Shown in pieces: positions 50,974 to 59,177 of a DNA stretch of 64,000 nt (position 1 is its first letter; the number at the start of each line of letters is the position of its first letter). The notes below the pieces were generated by a model. That model was given only the letters and a program-made list of their open reading frames with translations. It was not told the origin of the DNA and did not search any database. Both the position numbers and the translations under genes were made by a program. The DNA is from Geminicoccaceae bacterium (GTDB lineage: Bacteria; Pseudomonadota; Alphaproteobacteria; Geminicoccales; Geminicoccaceae). Location: contig JACKIM010000001.1 of the NCBI GenBank assembly GCA_020638465.1, forward strand, positions 1,455,501 to 1,519,500, written 5' to 3'.

Positions 50974-51063
50974 CCATCTCCCGATATTATCATGCTACGT
51001 TGACGAAACCTGGGCTCGCTGCCATAACCGTCCGGTTATTTCTTCGATGAAAACGGGGCAGTC

Positions 51064-52596
51064 ATGGGGGAAACAGTTTACGATCTGGCAGTTGTCGGCG
51101 GTGGCATCAACGGGTGCGGTATCGCTCGCGATGCGGCCGGTCGCGGTCTGTCCGTTTTCCTTTGCGAAAAGAGCGACCTTGCTCAGGCGACGTCCTCGGC
51201 CTCGACCAAGCTCTTTCATGGCGGTTTGCGCTATCTCGAACATTACGAGTTCCGACTGGTGCGCGAGGCGCTGGTCGAGCGCGAGACGTTGCTGCGGGCG
51301 ATGCCGCATATTTCCTGGCCGCTGCGTTTCGTGCTGCCGCATCATGCCGGCCTGCGGCCCGCCTGGCTACTGCGGCTGGGGCTGTTCATTTATGATCATC
51401 TGGGTGGGCGCAGGATCCTGCCCGGAACGCGCAGCCTTGACCTGACAAGCGACATTGCGGGCAAACCGCTGAAAGATATCTACAAGCGTGGATTCGAGTA
51501 CTCCGATTGCTGGGTGCAGGATTCGCGACTTGTCGTGCTGAACGCCCGCGATGCGGCAGCGAGGGGTGCGACCATCGCGGTACGCACAGCGATGGTGACC
51601 GCCAGGCGCGAAGGCGGTTTGTGGCAGGTCGAACTTGAAGATGCGTTGACCGGCGAGCGCCGGCAGATCCGTGCGCGCGGTCTGGTCAACGCCGGCGGAC
51701 CCTGGGTCAGCGAGATCATCGACGACCGGTTGCACCTGCATGCGGGCGACCGCATACGGCTGGTGGGTGGGAGTCATATCGTCGTCAGGCGGATCCATGA
51801 CCATGATCGGGCCTACATCTTCCAGAATGCGGACAATCGCATCATCTTCGCCATTCCCTACGAGCAGGACTTTACCCTGATCGGCACGACCGACCGCGAT
51901 CATGAGGGGGATCCGGGAGAGGTCGCATGCAGCGCGCAGGAGGCGGCCTATCTGTGCGCGGCGGCATCGGAATATTTCAGCAAGCCGTTGTCCACTTCAG
52001 ACATCGTCTGGCGCTATGCCGGAGTGCGGCCGCTCTATGACGATGGTGCCAAGTCCGCGACATCGGCGACGCGCGACTATGTGCTGCGGGTGAATGACGA
52101 GGGCGGCAAGGCTCCGCTGCTCAACATCTTCGGCGGAAAGATCACCACCTACCGGCGGCTGGCAGAATCGGCATTGGCCAAGCTTCAACCGTATTTCCCG
52201 CGGATGAAGGCACCGTGGACCGCCGGCGTGGCGATGCCTGGCGGCGATTTTCCGGTCGACGGAGTGGAGGATCTGAAGCAACAGGTTCGTGCGCGTTACG
52301 ACTTTGTCGATGCGGCTTTTGCGGACCGGCTGGTCCGTCACTTCGGTACCGAAGCCTTTGATGTCCTGGGTACAGCGCGGCGGTTCGAGGATCTCGGACG
52401 GCATTTCGGCTTCAATCTCACGGAGGCGGAGGTGCGGTGGATGATGCAGCGCGAATGGGCGTGGCGGGCGGAGGATGTGGTCTGGAGGCGCACGCGACTG
52501 GGCCTGCGGTTGACGAAGGAGGAAATCGAGAACCTCGATCGGTGGATGATGGAGCAGGTCGTAACTGTTTCAGCCGGACAGGCGACCGATAGCTGA
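51064..52596 (+). CDS. glpD: Aerobic glycerol-3-phosphate dehydrogenase
   Basis: A 510-residue FAD enzyme of the inner membrane face that oxidises sn-glycerol 3-phosphate to dihydroxyacetone phosphate and passes electrons to quinone. DLAVVGGGINGCGIARDAAGRG is the FAD-binding Rossmann motif; SSASTKLFHGGLRYLEHYEF carries substrate contacts; LIGTTDRDHEG and NIFGGKITTYRRLAE are conserved. Length is normal. Two operator-like sites precede it. The permease genes after it belong to the same pathway. Confidence 0.95.
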   Translation: MGETVYDLAVVGGGINGCGIARDAAGRGLSVFLCEKSDLAQATSSASTKLFHGGLRYLEHYEFRLVREALVERETLLRAMPHISWPLRFVLPHHAGLRPAWLLRLGLFIYDHLGGRRILPGTRSLDLTSDIAGKPLKDIYKRGFEYSDCWVQDSRLVVLNARDAAARGATIAVRTAMVTARREGGLWQVELEDALTGERRQIRARGLVNAGGPWVSEIIDDRLHLHAGDRIRLVGGSHIVVRRIHDHDRAYIFQNADNRIIFAIPYEQDFTLIGTTDRDHEGDPGEVACSAQEAAYLCAAASEYFSKPLSTSDIVWRYAGVRPLYDDGAKSATSATRDYVLRVNDEGGKAPLLNIFGGKITTYRRLAESALAKLQPYFPRMKAPWTAGVAMPGGDFPVDGVEDLKQQVRARYDFVDAAFADRLVRHFGTEAFDVLGTARRFEDLGRHFGFNLTEAEVRWMMQREWAWRAEDVVWRRTRLGLRLTKEEIENLDRWMMEQVVTVSAGQATDS

Positions 52597-52738
52597 CGCC
52601 GTTGCCCGGTACCGGCAATGCTGGCCGTGGCAGAGATGCCTCAACGTGTAAGATGCCGGTTGCGACGGGCGATAATCGCTGGTTGTCTGAACCGGAGGCA
52701 GCGTGCAGTCGCTTGACCGCTGGAAGGGAGGCCGCCTG

Positions 52739-53602
52739 ATGGACAAGCCGTGGAACAATCGCGCATGGTTCATGGTCGTGCCGGTTCTGCTGATCTTTGC
52801 CATGAACGCAGTCGTTCCACTGATGACTTTGGTCAACTACTCGGTACAGGGTGCTTCGGGCAGCAGTGTGTTCTCCTTCGAGCACGTGCGCTGGTATCGT
52901 GAGGTTCTGTTCTCGGACGGCTTCCATGGTGCGCTGTTGCGCCAGTTCGCCTTTACCGCGATCATTCTGGCCATTGAGATCCCGCTGGGTGTTGTCATTG
53001 CCCTGAACATGCCCCGTTCCGGTCCGTGGGCATCGGTTTGTCTGGTATTGACGGCATTACCGCTGTTGGTTCCGTGGAATGTCATCGGAACGATGTGGAA
53101 CATCTATGCCCTGCCCGATCTGGGATTGCTTGGGTATGCGTTGAATGCCCTGGGATTTCGGTACGATTTCACCAGCGGGCCGATCGCCGCGTGGTTGACC
53201 ATCGTGCTCATGGACGTCTGGCACTGGACTTCGCTGGTGGTGTTGCTGGCCTATCTTCGGTTGCAGGCAATCCCTTATATTACTTATCGGGCGGCGCAAA
53301 TCGACGGTGCCTCGCGCTGGGTTGTGTTTCGCCATGTCGAGCTGCCGAAGATGGGCCATGTGCTGGCCATAGCCTTTCTGCTGCGTTTCATGGACAGTTT
53401 TGTGATCTACGCCGAGCCGTTCGAGCTCACGCGCGGCGGCCCAGGCAATTCGACAACCCTGCTGTCTGCCGATCTGCTGACGGTGGCGACCGGTGAATTC
53501 GATCCCGGCTTTGCTGCCGCCATGAGTATCATCTACTTCCTGATGACACTGCTGGCGTGCTGGTTTTTCTACAGATTCTCGACACGGGAAGAAAAGTGGT
53601 GA
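52739..53602 (+). CDS. ABC permease, glycerol-uptake GlpP type
   Basis: A membrane protein of about 287 residues with six spans. WNNRAWFMVVPVLLIFAMNAVVPLMTLVNYSVQ is characteristic of the first permease of the GlpSTPQV glycerol transporter, and YRAAQIDGASRWVVFRHVELPK is the EAA loop that docks on the ATPase. GGGAGG precedes the ATG at 52739; a GTG at 52703 also has a GGAGG and would add 12 residues. In rhizobia the ATPase genes glpS and glpT lie between glpD and this gene; here there is only 142 bases. The stop overlaps the next start. Confidence 0.85.
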   Translation: MDKPWNNRAWFMVVPVLLIFAMNAVVPLMTLVNYSVQGASGSSVFSFEHVRWYREVLFSDGFHGALLRQFAFTAIILAIEIPLGVVIALNMPRSGPWASVCLVLTALPLLVPWNVIGTMWNIYALPDLGLLGYALNALGFRYDFTSGPIAAWLTIVLMDVWHWTSLVVLLAYLRLQAIPYITYRAAQIDGASRWVVFRHVELPKMGHVLAIAFLLRFMDSFVIYAEPFELTRGGPGNSTTLLSADLLTVATGEFDPGFAAAMSIIYFLMTLLACWFFYRFSTREEKW

Positions 53603-54399
53603 AAATCCATAAATTTATTGTCCTTCTAGCCTATATCATTTTCCTGATGCTGCCGATCGTCTGGTTGGTGACGATGTCGTTCAGGGCAGTCGACGGGATT
53701 CATGCCGGATTTTCCCTGTTTCCGAGGGAATTCTCAGTTGCCAACTATATAGCGATCTTCACTGATCCCGTCTGGTACAATGGCTACCTGAACTCGATGA
53801 CCTATGTTGTGTTGAACACGCTGATTTCGGTCATTCTTGCCTTGCCGGCAGCCTATGCCTTTTCTCGTTACCGCTTCCCTGGCGGCAAGCACCTGTTCTT
53901 CTGGTTGCTGGTCGGTCGCATGGCTCCCACGGTGGTATTCGTTGGGCCATTCTACCAGCTCTATTCGGCACTCGGCCTGTTCGGTACACCCCTCGCCGTG
54001 GCCTTGGCCCATTGTCTGTTCAGCATCCCGCTGGCCGTATGGATCCTCGAGGGGTTCATGTCGGGCGTGCCCAGGGAGATCGACGAGACCGCCCGTATGG
54101 ACGGCTATCGCTTCCCCCGTTTCTTCATCCGCATCTTCGTGCCGCTGATCGCGGGCGGGATCGGTGTCACGGCGTTCTTCTGCTTCATGTTCTCCTGGGG
54201 CGAGTTGCTGCTGGCCACAAACCTGTCGGCTGCCGCAGCCAAGCCGATCGCGGCGGTGATGACCCTCGCCACGAGTGGCTCCGGTTATGAGCCCGGCCTT
54301 GTGGCCGCAGGTGCGGTACTCACCATTGTTCCGGGTGCGATCGCCATCTGGTTCGTCCGCAATCACATCGCCAGGGGTTTTGCCCTTGGTCGGGTCTGA
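53599..54399 (+). CDS. ABC permease, glycerol-uptake GlpQ type
   Basis: A 266-residue membrane protein with six spans and the second permease EAA loop (DETARMDGYRFPRFFIRIFVPL). VTMSFRAVDGIHAGFSLFPREFS and AAYAFSRYRFPG are typical. Start is GTG overlapping the stop of the preceding permease (GTGA), so both are translationally coupled; GGGAAG lies upstream. The gene keeps its reading frame and motifs. It needs ATPase subunits that are not in the window. A 59-codon ORF with a good ribosome site follows after 15 bases. Confidence 0.85.
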   Translation: MKIHKFIVLLAYIIFLMLPIVWLVTMSFRAVDGIHAGFSLFPREFSVANYIAIFTDPVWYNGYLNSMTYVVLNTLISVILALPAAYAFSRYRFPGGKHLFFWLLVGRMAPTVVFVGPFYQLYSALGLFGTPLAVALAHCLFSIPLAVWILEGFMSGVPREIDETARMDGYRFPRFFIRIFVPLIAGGIGVTAFFCFMFSWGELLLATNLSAAAAKPIAAVMTLATSGSGYEPGLVAAGAVLTIVPGAIAIWFVRNHIARGFALGRV

Positions 54400-54414
54400 T
54401 CGCGGGAGGTACCG

Positions 54415-54594
54415 ATGGCCGGGGATCTTTCCCGGATGGCGTGGACCTGGCAGACGGCACTCTTCGCCGAATTTCCTCCTTCCGTATTTCTTCCTTCCGT
54501 TTTCCTCGTCGCGAAGAGGCAGGATCCACGCGGAGAAATGACCGTCCGTGAGGAGCACACCGGGCGTTGGCGGCAAACCCTGAACCGCGTGTGA
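54415..54594 (+). pseudogene. Probable remnant of the DUF2160 small membrane protein of glycerol ABC operons
   Basis: A 59-codon ORF starts 15 bases after the GlpQ stop with GGAGG 5 bases before its ATG. Its residues 8-17, MAWTWQTALF, match the conserved start of DUF2160 proteins (MAWTWPTA-F), which are encoded here in intact glp operons, as far as I recall the family. The normal hydrophobic helix after it is replaced by a stretch encoded by a pyrimidine-rich tract with an imperfect 15-base repeat (54472-54506), and only GEMTVRE later resembles the family. So the gene seems truncated and mutated. It could still make a short peptide. Confidence 0.5.
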
Positions 54595-54743
54595 CAATGG
54601 TGGCAGTCAGGAAATTTGCCAATGACCGGCCGCCTCGCTTTCCCACGGCTGTCATTCGTGCAAGCTTCGCCGGGCTGTGCCACAATCTGTCCGCGACCGG
54701 CGGCGAATGTTTACCGGGCTGCTCGTGAATAGGGAGAATGCGG

Positions 54744-56924
54744 ATGTTGTCGAGTGAGACCGTTGCCGAGATCATGAGAGGTACGCACGGCAATCCGTTT
54801 TCCGTGCTTGGACCGCACACCGATGGTGATGATCTTCTGATCCGCGCTTTCGTTCACGCTGCCGAGCAGGTCGACGTGGTCGAAAAGGCCACGGGTGAGG
54901 TGATCGGCAGCCTTGACCGGCGCCACCCCGATGGGTTTTTCGAGGGCAGGGTGAGAGGCAGGCCGGTCTGGATCGCCTACAGCCTGCGGGCGAGGCGCGG
55001 TGGCGATACCTGGGAGGTCGAGGACCCCTATCGTTTCGGCCCGGTATTGGGCGAGATGGACAACTATCTCATACGCGAAGGCACACATCGTCGGTTGTGG
55101 GAGAGATTGGGGGCGCATGTGATCACCCACGACGATGTGCAGGGAGTACATTTTTCCACCTGGGCACCCAATGCCCAGCGTGTTTCGGTCGTGGGCGACT
55201 TCAACGGCTGGGATGGTCGCCGCCACCCGATGCGGAACCATCCGGCGACCGGTGTGTTCGAGATCTTCATCCCCGGCCTTGCCGAAGGTACGGTCTACAA
55301 GTACGAGATCCGGCGCGCCGACGGCTCGATCCTCCCGCTCAAGGCCGACCCGGTCGGCTTCGCCGCGGAACTGCGCCCGAAGACGGCATCGGTCGTCGCC
55401 TCGATCGATTTCGAGTGGCACGATCAGGACTGGTTGCAGCGGCGACAGGAGATGCAGGACGTCCATGCGCCGATATCGATTCTCGAAGTCCATCTGGGGT
55501 CATGGCAACGAGGTCCGGACAACCGTTTTTTGACCTATGATGAGCTTGCCGACCGGCTGGTGCCCTACGTCAAGGAGATGGGCTTCACCCACATCGAGCT
55601 GCTGCCTGTCACCGAGCATCCGTTTGACGGCTCATGGGGGTATCAGCCGGTAGGGCTGTTTGCGCCGACGTCACGATTCGGCGAACCGGCTGCTTTTGCC
55701 CGGTTTGTGGATCGCTGCCATAACGAGAACATCAGCGTCCTGCTCGACTGGGTACCCGGCCATTTTCCCACCGATACTCACGGGATCGCCCGGTATGACG
55801 GTACCGCCCTGTATGAACACGAGGATCCGCGTCAGGGCTTCCATCAGGACTGGAATACGCTGATCTACAATTATGGCCGCCCCGAGGTCGCCAATTATCT
55901 GCATGCCAATGCCCTGTTCTGGCTCGACCGCTATCATCTCGACGGGCTGCGGGTCGATGCCGTCGCCTCCATGCTCTACCTCGACTACTCTCGAAAGGAG
56001 GGGGAGTGGGTGCCCAATCGCTATGGCGGACGCGAGAATATCGAGGCCATCGAGTTCCTGCGCCGGATGAACGAACTATGTTACGGCGAGGATGGTGGCA
56101 TCGTGACGGTCGCCGAGGAAAGCACCTCGTGGCCGGGGGTATCCAGACCGACCTGGGTTGGCGGCCTCGGCTTCGGCTTCAAGTGGAACATGGGCTGGAT
56201 GCATGACACGCTCAATTTCATGAGCAAGGAGCCCGTGCATCGCCGCTGGCACCACCACGAACTGACCTTCGGCCTGCTCTACGCCTTTTCCGAGAATTTC
56301 GTGCTGCCGCTCAGCCATGACGAGGTGGTCCACGGCAAGGGATCGATCCTTGCGCGCATGCCCGGCGACGCATGGCAGAAATTCGCCAATCTGAGAGCCT
56401 ATTACGGTTTCATGTGGGGACATCCCGGCAAGAAGCTGTTGTTCATGGGGCAGGAATTCGCTCAGGGAGCCGAATGGAACGCGGAGCATTCCCTCGACTG
56501 GCATCTGCTGGACAGTCATTGGCACAAGGGTGTGCAGATGCTCGTGAGGGACCTCAATCATGCCTATGCGGCCACGCCGGCACTGCACCGGCTCGATTGC
56601 GACGGGCGCGGGTTCGAGTGGCTCGAAGCGAATGATGCCGAAAACTCGGTATTCGCATGGCTACGCAAGAGCGATGGCGACGATCCGCCCGTGCTGGTGA
56701 TCTGCAATCTTACTCCGGTGCCACGCGAATATCGTATCGGACTGCAGGATGCCGGCCGCTGGCGGGAAATCCTCAACACCGATGCCGAAGTCTATGGCGG
56801 TTCCGGCCAGGGCAATCTGGGCGCTGTCCATACCGAGGATATCGCCAGTCATGGCCGACCCTGTTCGGCACTCATCAACCTGCCGCCACTTTCCACGTCA
56901 TGGTTTGTTCTCGATCGTGAGTGA
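54744..56924 (+). CDS. glgB: 1,4-alpha-glucan branching enzyme
   Basis: A 726-residue GH13 enzyme that adds alpha-1,6 branches to glycogen. An N-terminal CBM48 domain shows HFSTWAPNAQRVSVVGDFNGWDG; the catalytic barrel has DGLRVDAVASML with the nucleophile aspartate, VAEESTSWP with the acid glutamate, and LPLSHDEVVHGKGS. AGGGAG is 7 bases before the ATG at 54744; the ATG at 54738 is too near. First gene of a glgB-B3/B4-glgA operon. Confidence 0.97.
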   Translation: MLSSETVAEIMRGTHGNPFSVLGPHTDGDDLLIRAFVHAAEQVDVVEKATGEVIGSLDRRHPDGFFEGRVRGRPVWIAYSLRARRGGDTWEVEDPYRFGPVLGEMDNYLIREGTHRRLWERLGAHVITHDDVQGVHFSTWAPNAQRVSVVGDFNGWDGRRHPMRNHPATGVFEIFIPGLAEGTVYKYEIRRADGSILPLKADPVGFAAELRPKTASVVASIDFEWHDQDWLQRRQEMQDVHAPISILEVHLGSWQRGPDNRFLTYDELADRLVPYVKEMGFTHIELLPVTEHPFDGSWGYQPVGLFAPTSRFGEPAAFARFVDRCHNENISVLLDWVPGHFPTDTHGIARYDGTALYEHEDPRQGFHQDWNTLIYNYGRPEVANYLHANALFWLDRYHLDGLRVDAVASMLYLDYSRKEGEWVPNRYGGRENIEAIEFLRRMNELCYGEDGGIVTVAEESTSWPGVSRPTWVGGLGFGFKWNMGWMHDTLNFMSKEPVHRRWHHHELTFGLLYAFSENFVLPLSHDEVVHGKGSILARMPGDAWQKFANLRAYYGFMWGHPGKKLLFMGQEFAQGAEWNAEHSLDWHLLDSHWHKGVQMLVRDLNHAYAATPALHRLDCDGRGFEWLEANDAENSVFAWLRKSDGDDPPVLVICNLTPVPREYRIGLQDAGRWREILNTDAEVYGGSGQGNLGAVHTEDIASHGRPCSALINLPPLSTSWFVLDRE

Positions 56925-56931
56925 GCGGTGA

Positions 56932-57621
56932 ATGGCTGATTTTCCCCATACGATCGATATTGCTCCGGACATGATTCAGCGCTGCCAGACCGGATTGCGG
57001 CTGGGTGCGGTTGCGGCCCGGGTCGGGGTATGCGACAGCCCCGCCGACCTCCGCGGCGAACTCGACCGTTGCCTCGAACAGGCGCGGGAACGCTATGCGA
57101 CCTTGAGACCGCAGGATCAGGCTGCCATTGCTGCCACCCGCGCTGCCTACAGGGCCTGCGGCAAGGATCCGAGCCGCTATCGTCCCGCCGCCGAGGCGCT
57201 GGCCCGGCGAGTGGCGCAGGGCAAGGGACTCGACTCCATCAACAATATTGTCGACATCAACAATATCCTGTCGCTGGAGACCGGTCTGTCGATCGGGACC
57301 TACGATTCCGGAACGCTTCATGGGGGCGTCACCCTGCGCGTCGCGGGAGCCGGGGAGAGCTACGAGGGTATCGGCCGCGGCCCGCTCAACCTCGAGGGCC
57401 TGCCGGTGCTGGCCGACGGGGTTGGCGCGTTCGGTTCTCCTACTTCCGATAGCATCCGTTCCATGGTGACATTTTCTGCCCGGCAATTATTGCTGGTGGT
57501 TTATGATTTCGGTTCCGGGCTGCTCGACCGATCGCTTGTCGAGCATGCCTGTTCGCTTCTGGTCCGCTTCGCTTCGGCGGACGATATCGGATCATGCCTC
57601 ATCGACAGGAATGCCAAATGA
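56932..57621 (+). CDS. B3/B4 (tRNA-binding, PheT-like) domain protein
   Basis: A 229-residue protein consisting essentially of the B3/B4 domain found in phenylalanyl-tRNA synthetase beta subunits and as stand-alone proteins. LDSINNIVDINNILSLETGLSIGTYD near residue 100 is the family core, RGPLNLEGLPVLADGVGAFGSPTSDSIRSMV follows. It starts 7 bases after glgB and its stop overlaps the glgA start (ATGA), so it is made together with both glycogen enzymes. Stand-alone members are thought to act on mischarged tRNA or small ligands; a role in glycogen is not known. Confidence 0.85.
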   Translation: MADFPHTIDIAPDMIQRCQTGLRLGAVAARVGVCDSPADLRGELDRCLEQARERYATLRPQDQAAIAATRAAYRACGKDPSRYRPAAEALARRVAQGKGLDSINNIVDINNILSLETGLSIGTYDSGTLHGGVTLRVAGAGESYEGIGRGPLNLEGLPVLADGVGAFGSPTSDSIRSMVTFSARQLLLVVYDFGSGLLDRSLVEHACSLLVRFASADDIGSCLIDRNAK

Positions 57622-59081
57622 TCGAGGTCCTCTCCGTCACATCCGAACTGTTCCCCCTCATCAAGACAGGCGGCCTTGCCGATGTCGCTGGAGCGTTGCC
57701 TGTGGCGCTGAAAAGGGAGGACGTGCACATCCGCACGCTGATTCCCGGTTATCCTGGCGTCAGGGCCGCTCTGAAGGCGGCCGAGGCGGTGGCGGAAATC
57801 GATGACCTGATGGGAAGGCCGGCAACGATTCTCGCCGCTGACGGAGTTGCGGGAGGTCTCGACCTGCTGGTGATCGACGCCCCGCATCTATTCGATCGGC
57901 CGGGCAATCCCTATCTGGGACCGGATGGCAGCGACTGGCCGGATAACGCCCAGCGTTTTGCGGCCCTCTCGCTGGTGGCCGCGATGATCGGCCAGGGGCT
58001 GGTCAGCGGCTATGACGTCGATGTCGTGCATGGTCACGACTGGCAGGCGGGGCTGGCGCCGGCCTATCTGGCGTTGTCGGGCAGGCCACGTCCGGCGACG
58101 GTGATGACGGTGCACAACATCGCCTTTCAGGGACAGGCCGCTCCGAATCTGCTGGATGCATTGCATCTGCCTTCGGACGCGTTCCACGTCGATGGATTGG
58201 AGTATTATGGTACAATCGGCACGCTCAAGGCCGGGCTGAACTATGCCGACATGGTGACCACGGTAAGTCCCACCTATGCCGAGGAAATCCTCACGCCCGT
58301 CTACGGCATGGGGCTCGACGGACTCCTGCGCAAGCGTCGGGCCGATCTGGTCGGGATCGTCAACGGCATCGACGAGGAGATCTGGAACCCGGCATCGGAT
58401 CCTCACCTTGCCGCAACATACAGTGCCACTTCGCCGGCGCCGAGGGCCGCCAACAAGGCATGGTTGCAAAAACGCATGGGATTGGAGGTCGATCCCGACG
58501 CGACGCTGTTTTGTTCGGTGACCCGGCTGACCTGGCAAAAGGGCATGGATGTGCTGCTCGATGTCCTGCCGCATCTGGTCCGGAGCGGTGGGCAGTTCGC
58601 ACTCCTGGGCGCGGGTGATCCGGGACTGGAAGCCGGCTTCGTCGCGGCGACGTTGGCGTGGCATGGGCGGGTTGGCTGTGTCATGGGTTATGACGAGCCG
58701 CTGTCGCATCAGTTGCAGGGTGGTTCCGATGCCATTCTCGTTCCCTCGCGCTTCGAGCCCTGCGGTCTGACCCAGCTCTACGGACTGCGTTATGGCTGCG
58801 TACCGGTGGTGGCGCGAACGGGGGGGCTCGCCGATACCGTCATCGATGCCAATGATGCGGCGCTTGCGGACGGTGTGAGTACCGGCATCCAGTTCGGACC
58901 CGTGAACAATGATGCGCTGTCCTCAGCCATCAGCAGGACCATCCGATTGCATCGCGAGCCGGGAGCCTTCGAAACACTGCAGCGCCGCGGCATGACCCGC
59001 CCTGTCGGCTGGGAGCGGCCGGCGCGACAATATGCAGCGCTCTACAAGGAGGCGATCCAGCGCTCGAAGGCTGTTGCCTGA
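57618..59081 (+). CDS. glgA: Glycogen synthase (ADP-glucose type)
   Basis: A 487-residue GT5 enzyme adding glucose from ADP-glucose to alpha-1,4-glucan. The N-terminal KTGGLADVAGALP motif (residues 15-27) binds ADP-glucose; VHGHDWQAGLAP, MTVHNIAFQG, and the C-terminal PSRFEPCGLTQLYGLRYG...TGGLADTV with the catalytic glutamate are intact. The ATG at 57618 overlaps the stop of the B3/B4 gene. The ADP-glucose pyrophosphorylase gene glgC is not in the window. Confidence 0.97.
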   Translation: MIEVLSVTSELFPLIKTGGLADVAGALPVALKREDVHIRTLIPGYPGVRAALKAAEAVAEIDDLMGRPATILAADGVAGGLDLLVIDAPHLFDRPGNPYLGPDGSDWPDNAQRFAALSLVAAMIGQGLVSGYDVDVVHGHDWQAGLAPAYLALSGRPRPATVMTVHNIAFQGQAAPNLLDALHLPSDAFHVDGLEYYGTIGTLKAGLNYADMVTTVSPTYAEEILTPVYGMGLDGLLRKRRADLVGIVNGIDEEIWNPASDPHLAATYSATSPAPRAANKAWLQKRMGLEVDPDATLFCSVTRLTWQKGMDVLLDVLPHLVRSGGQFALLGAGDPGLEAGFVAATLAWHGRVGCVMGYDEPLSHQLQGGSDAILVPSRFEPCGLTQLYGLRYGCVPVVARTGGLADTVIDANDAALADGVSTGIQFGPVNNDALSSAISRTIRLHREPGAFETLQRRGMTRPVGWERPARQYAALYKEAIQRSKAVA

Positions 59082-59177
59082 GCCGTTGGGTTGACTGGCG
59101 CAATGCGAAGGACTGTCCGCCATATCTGCCGGCCAGCGGGCCTGTGGGTCACTTGGTGATGCCGGCAGCCGCCACGA

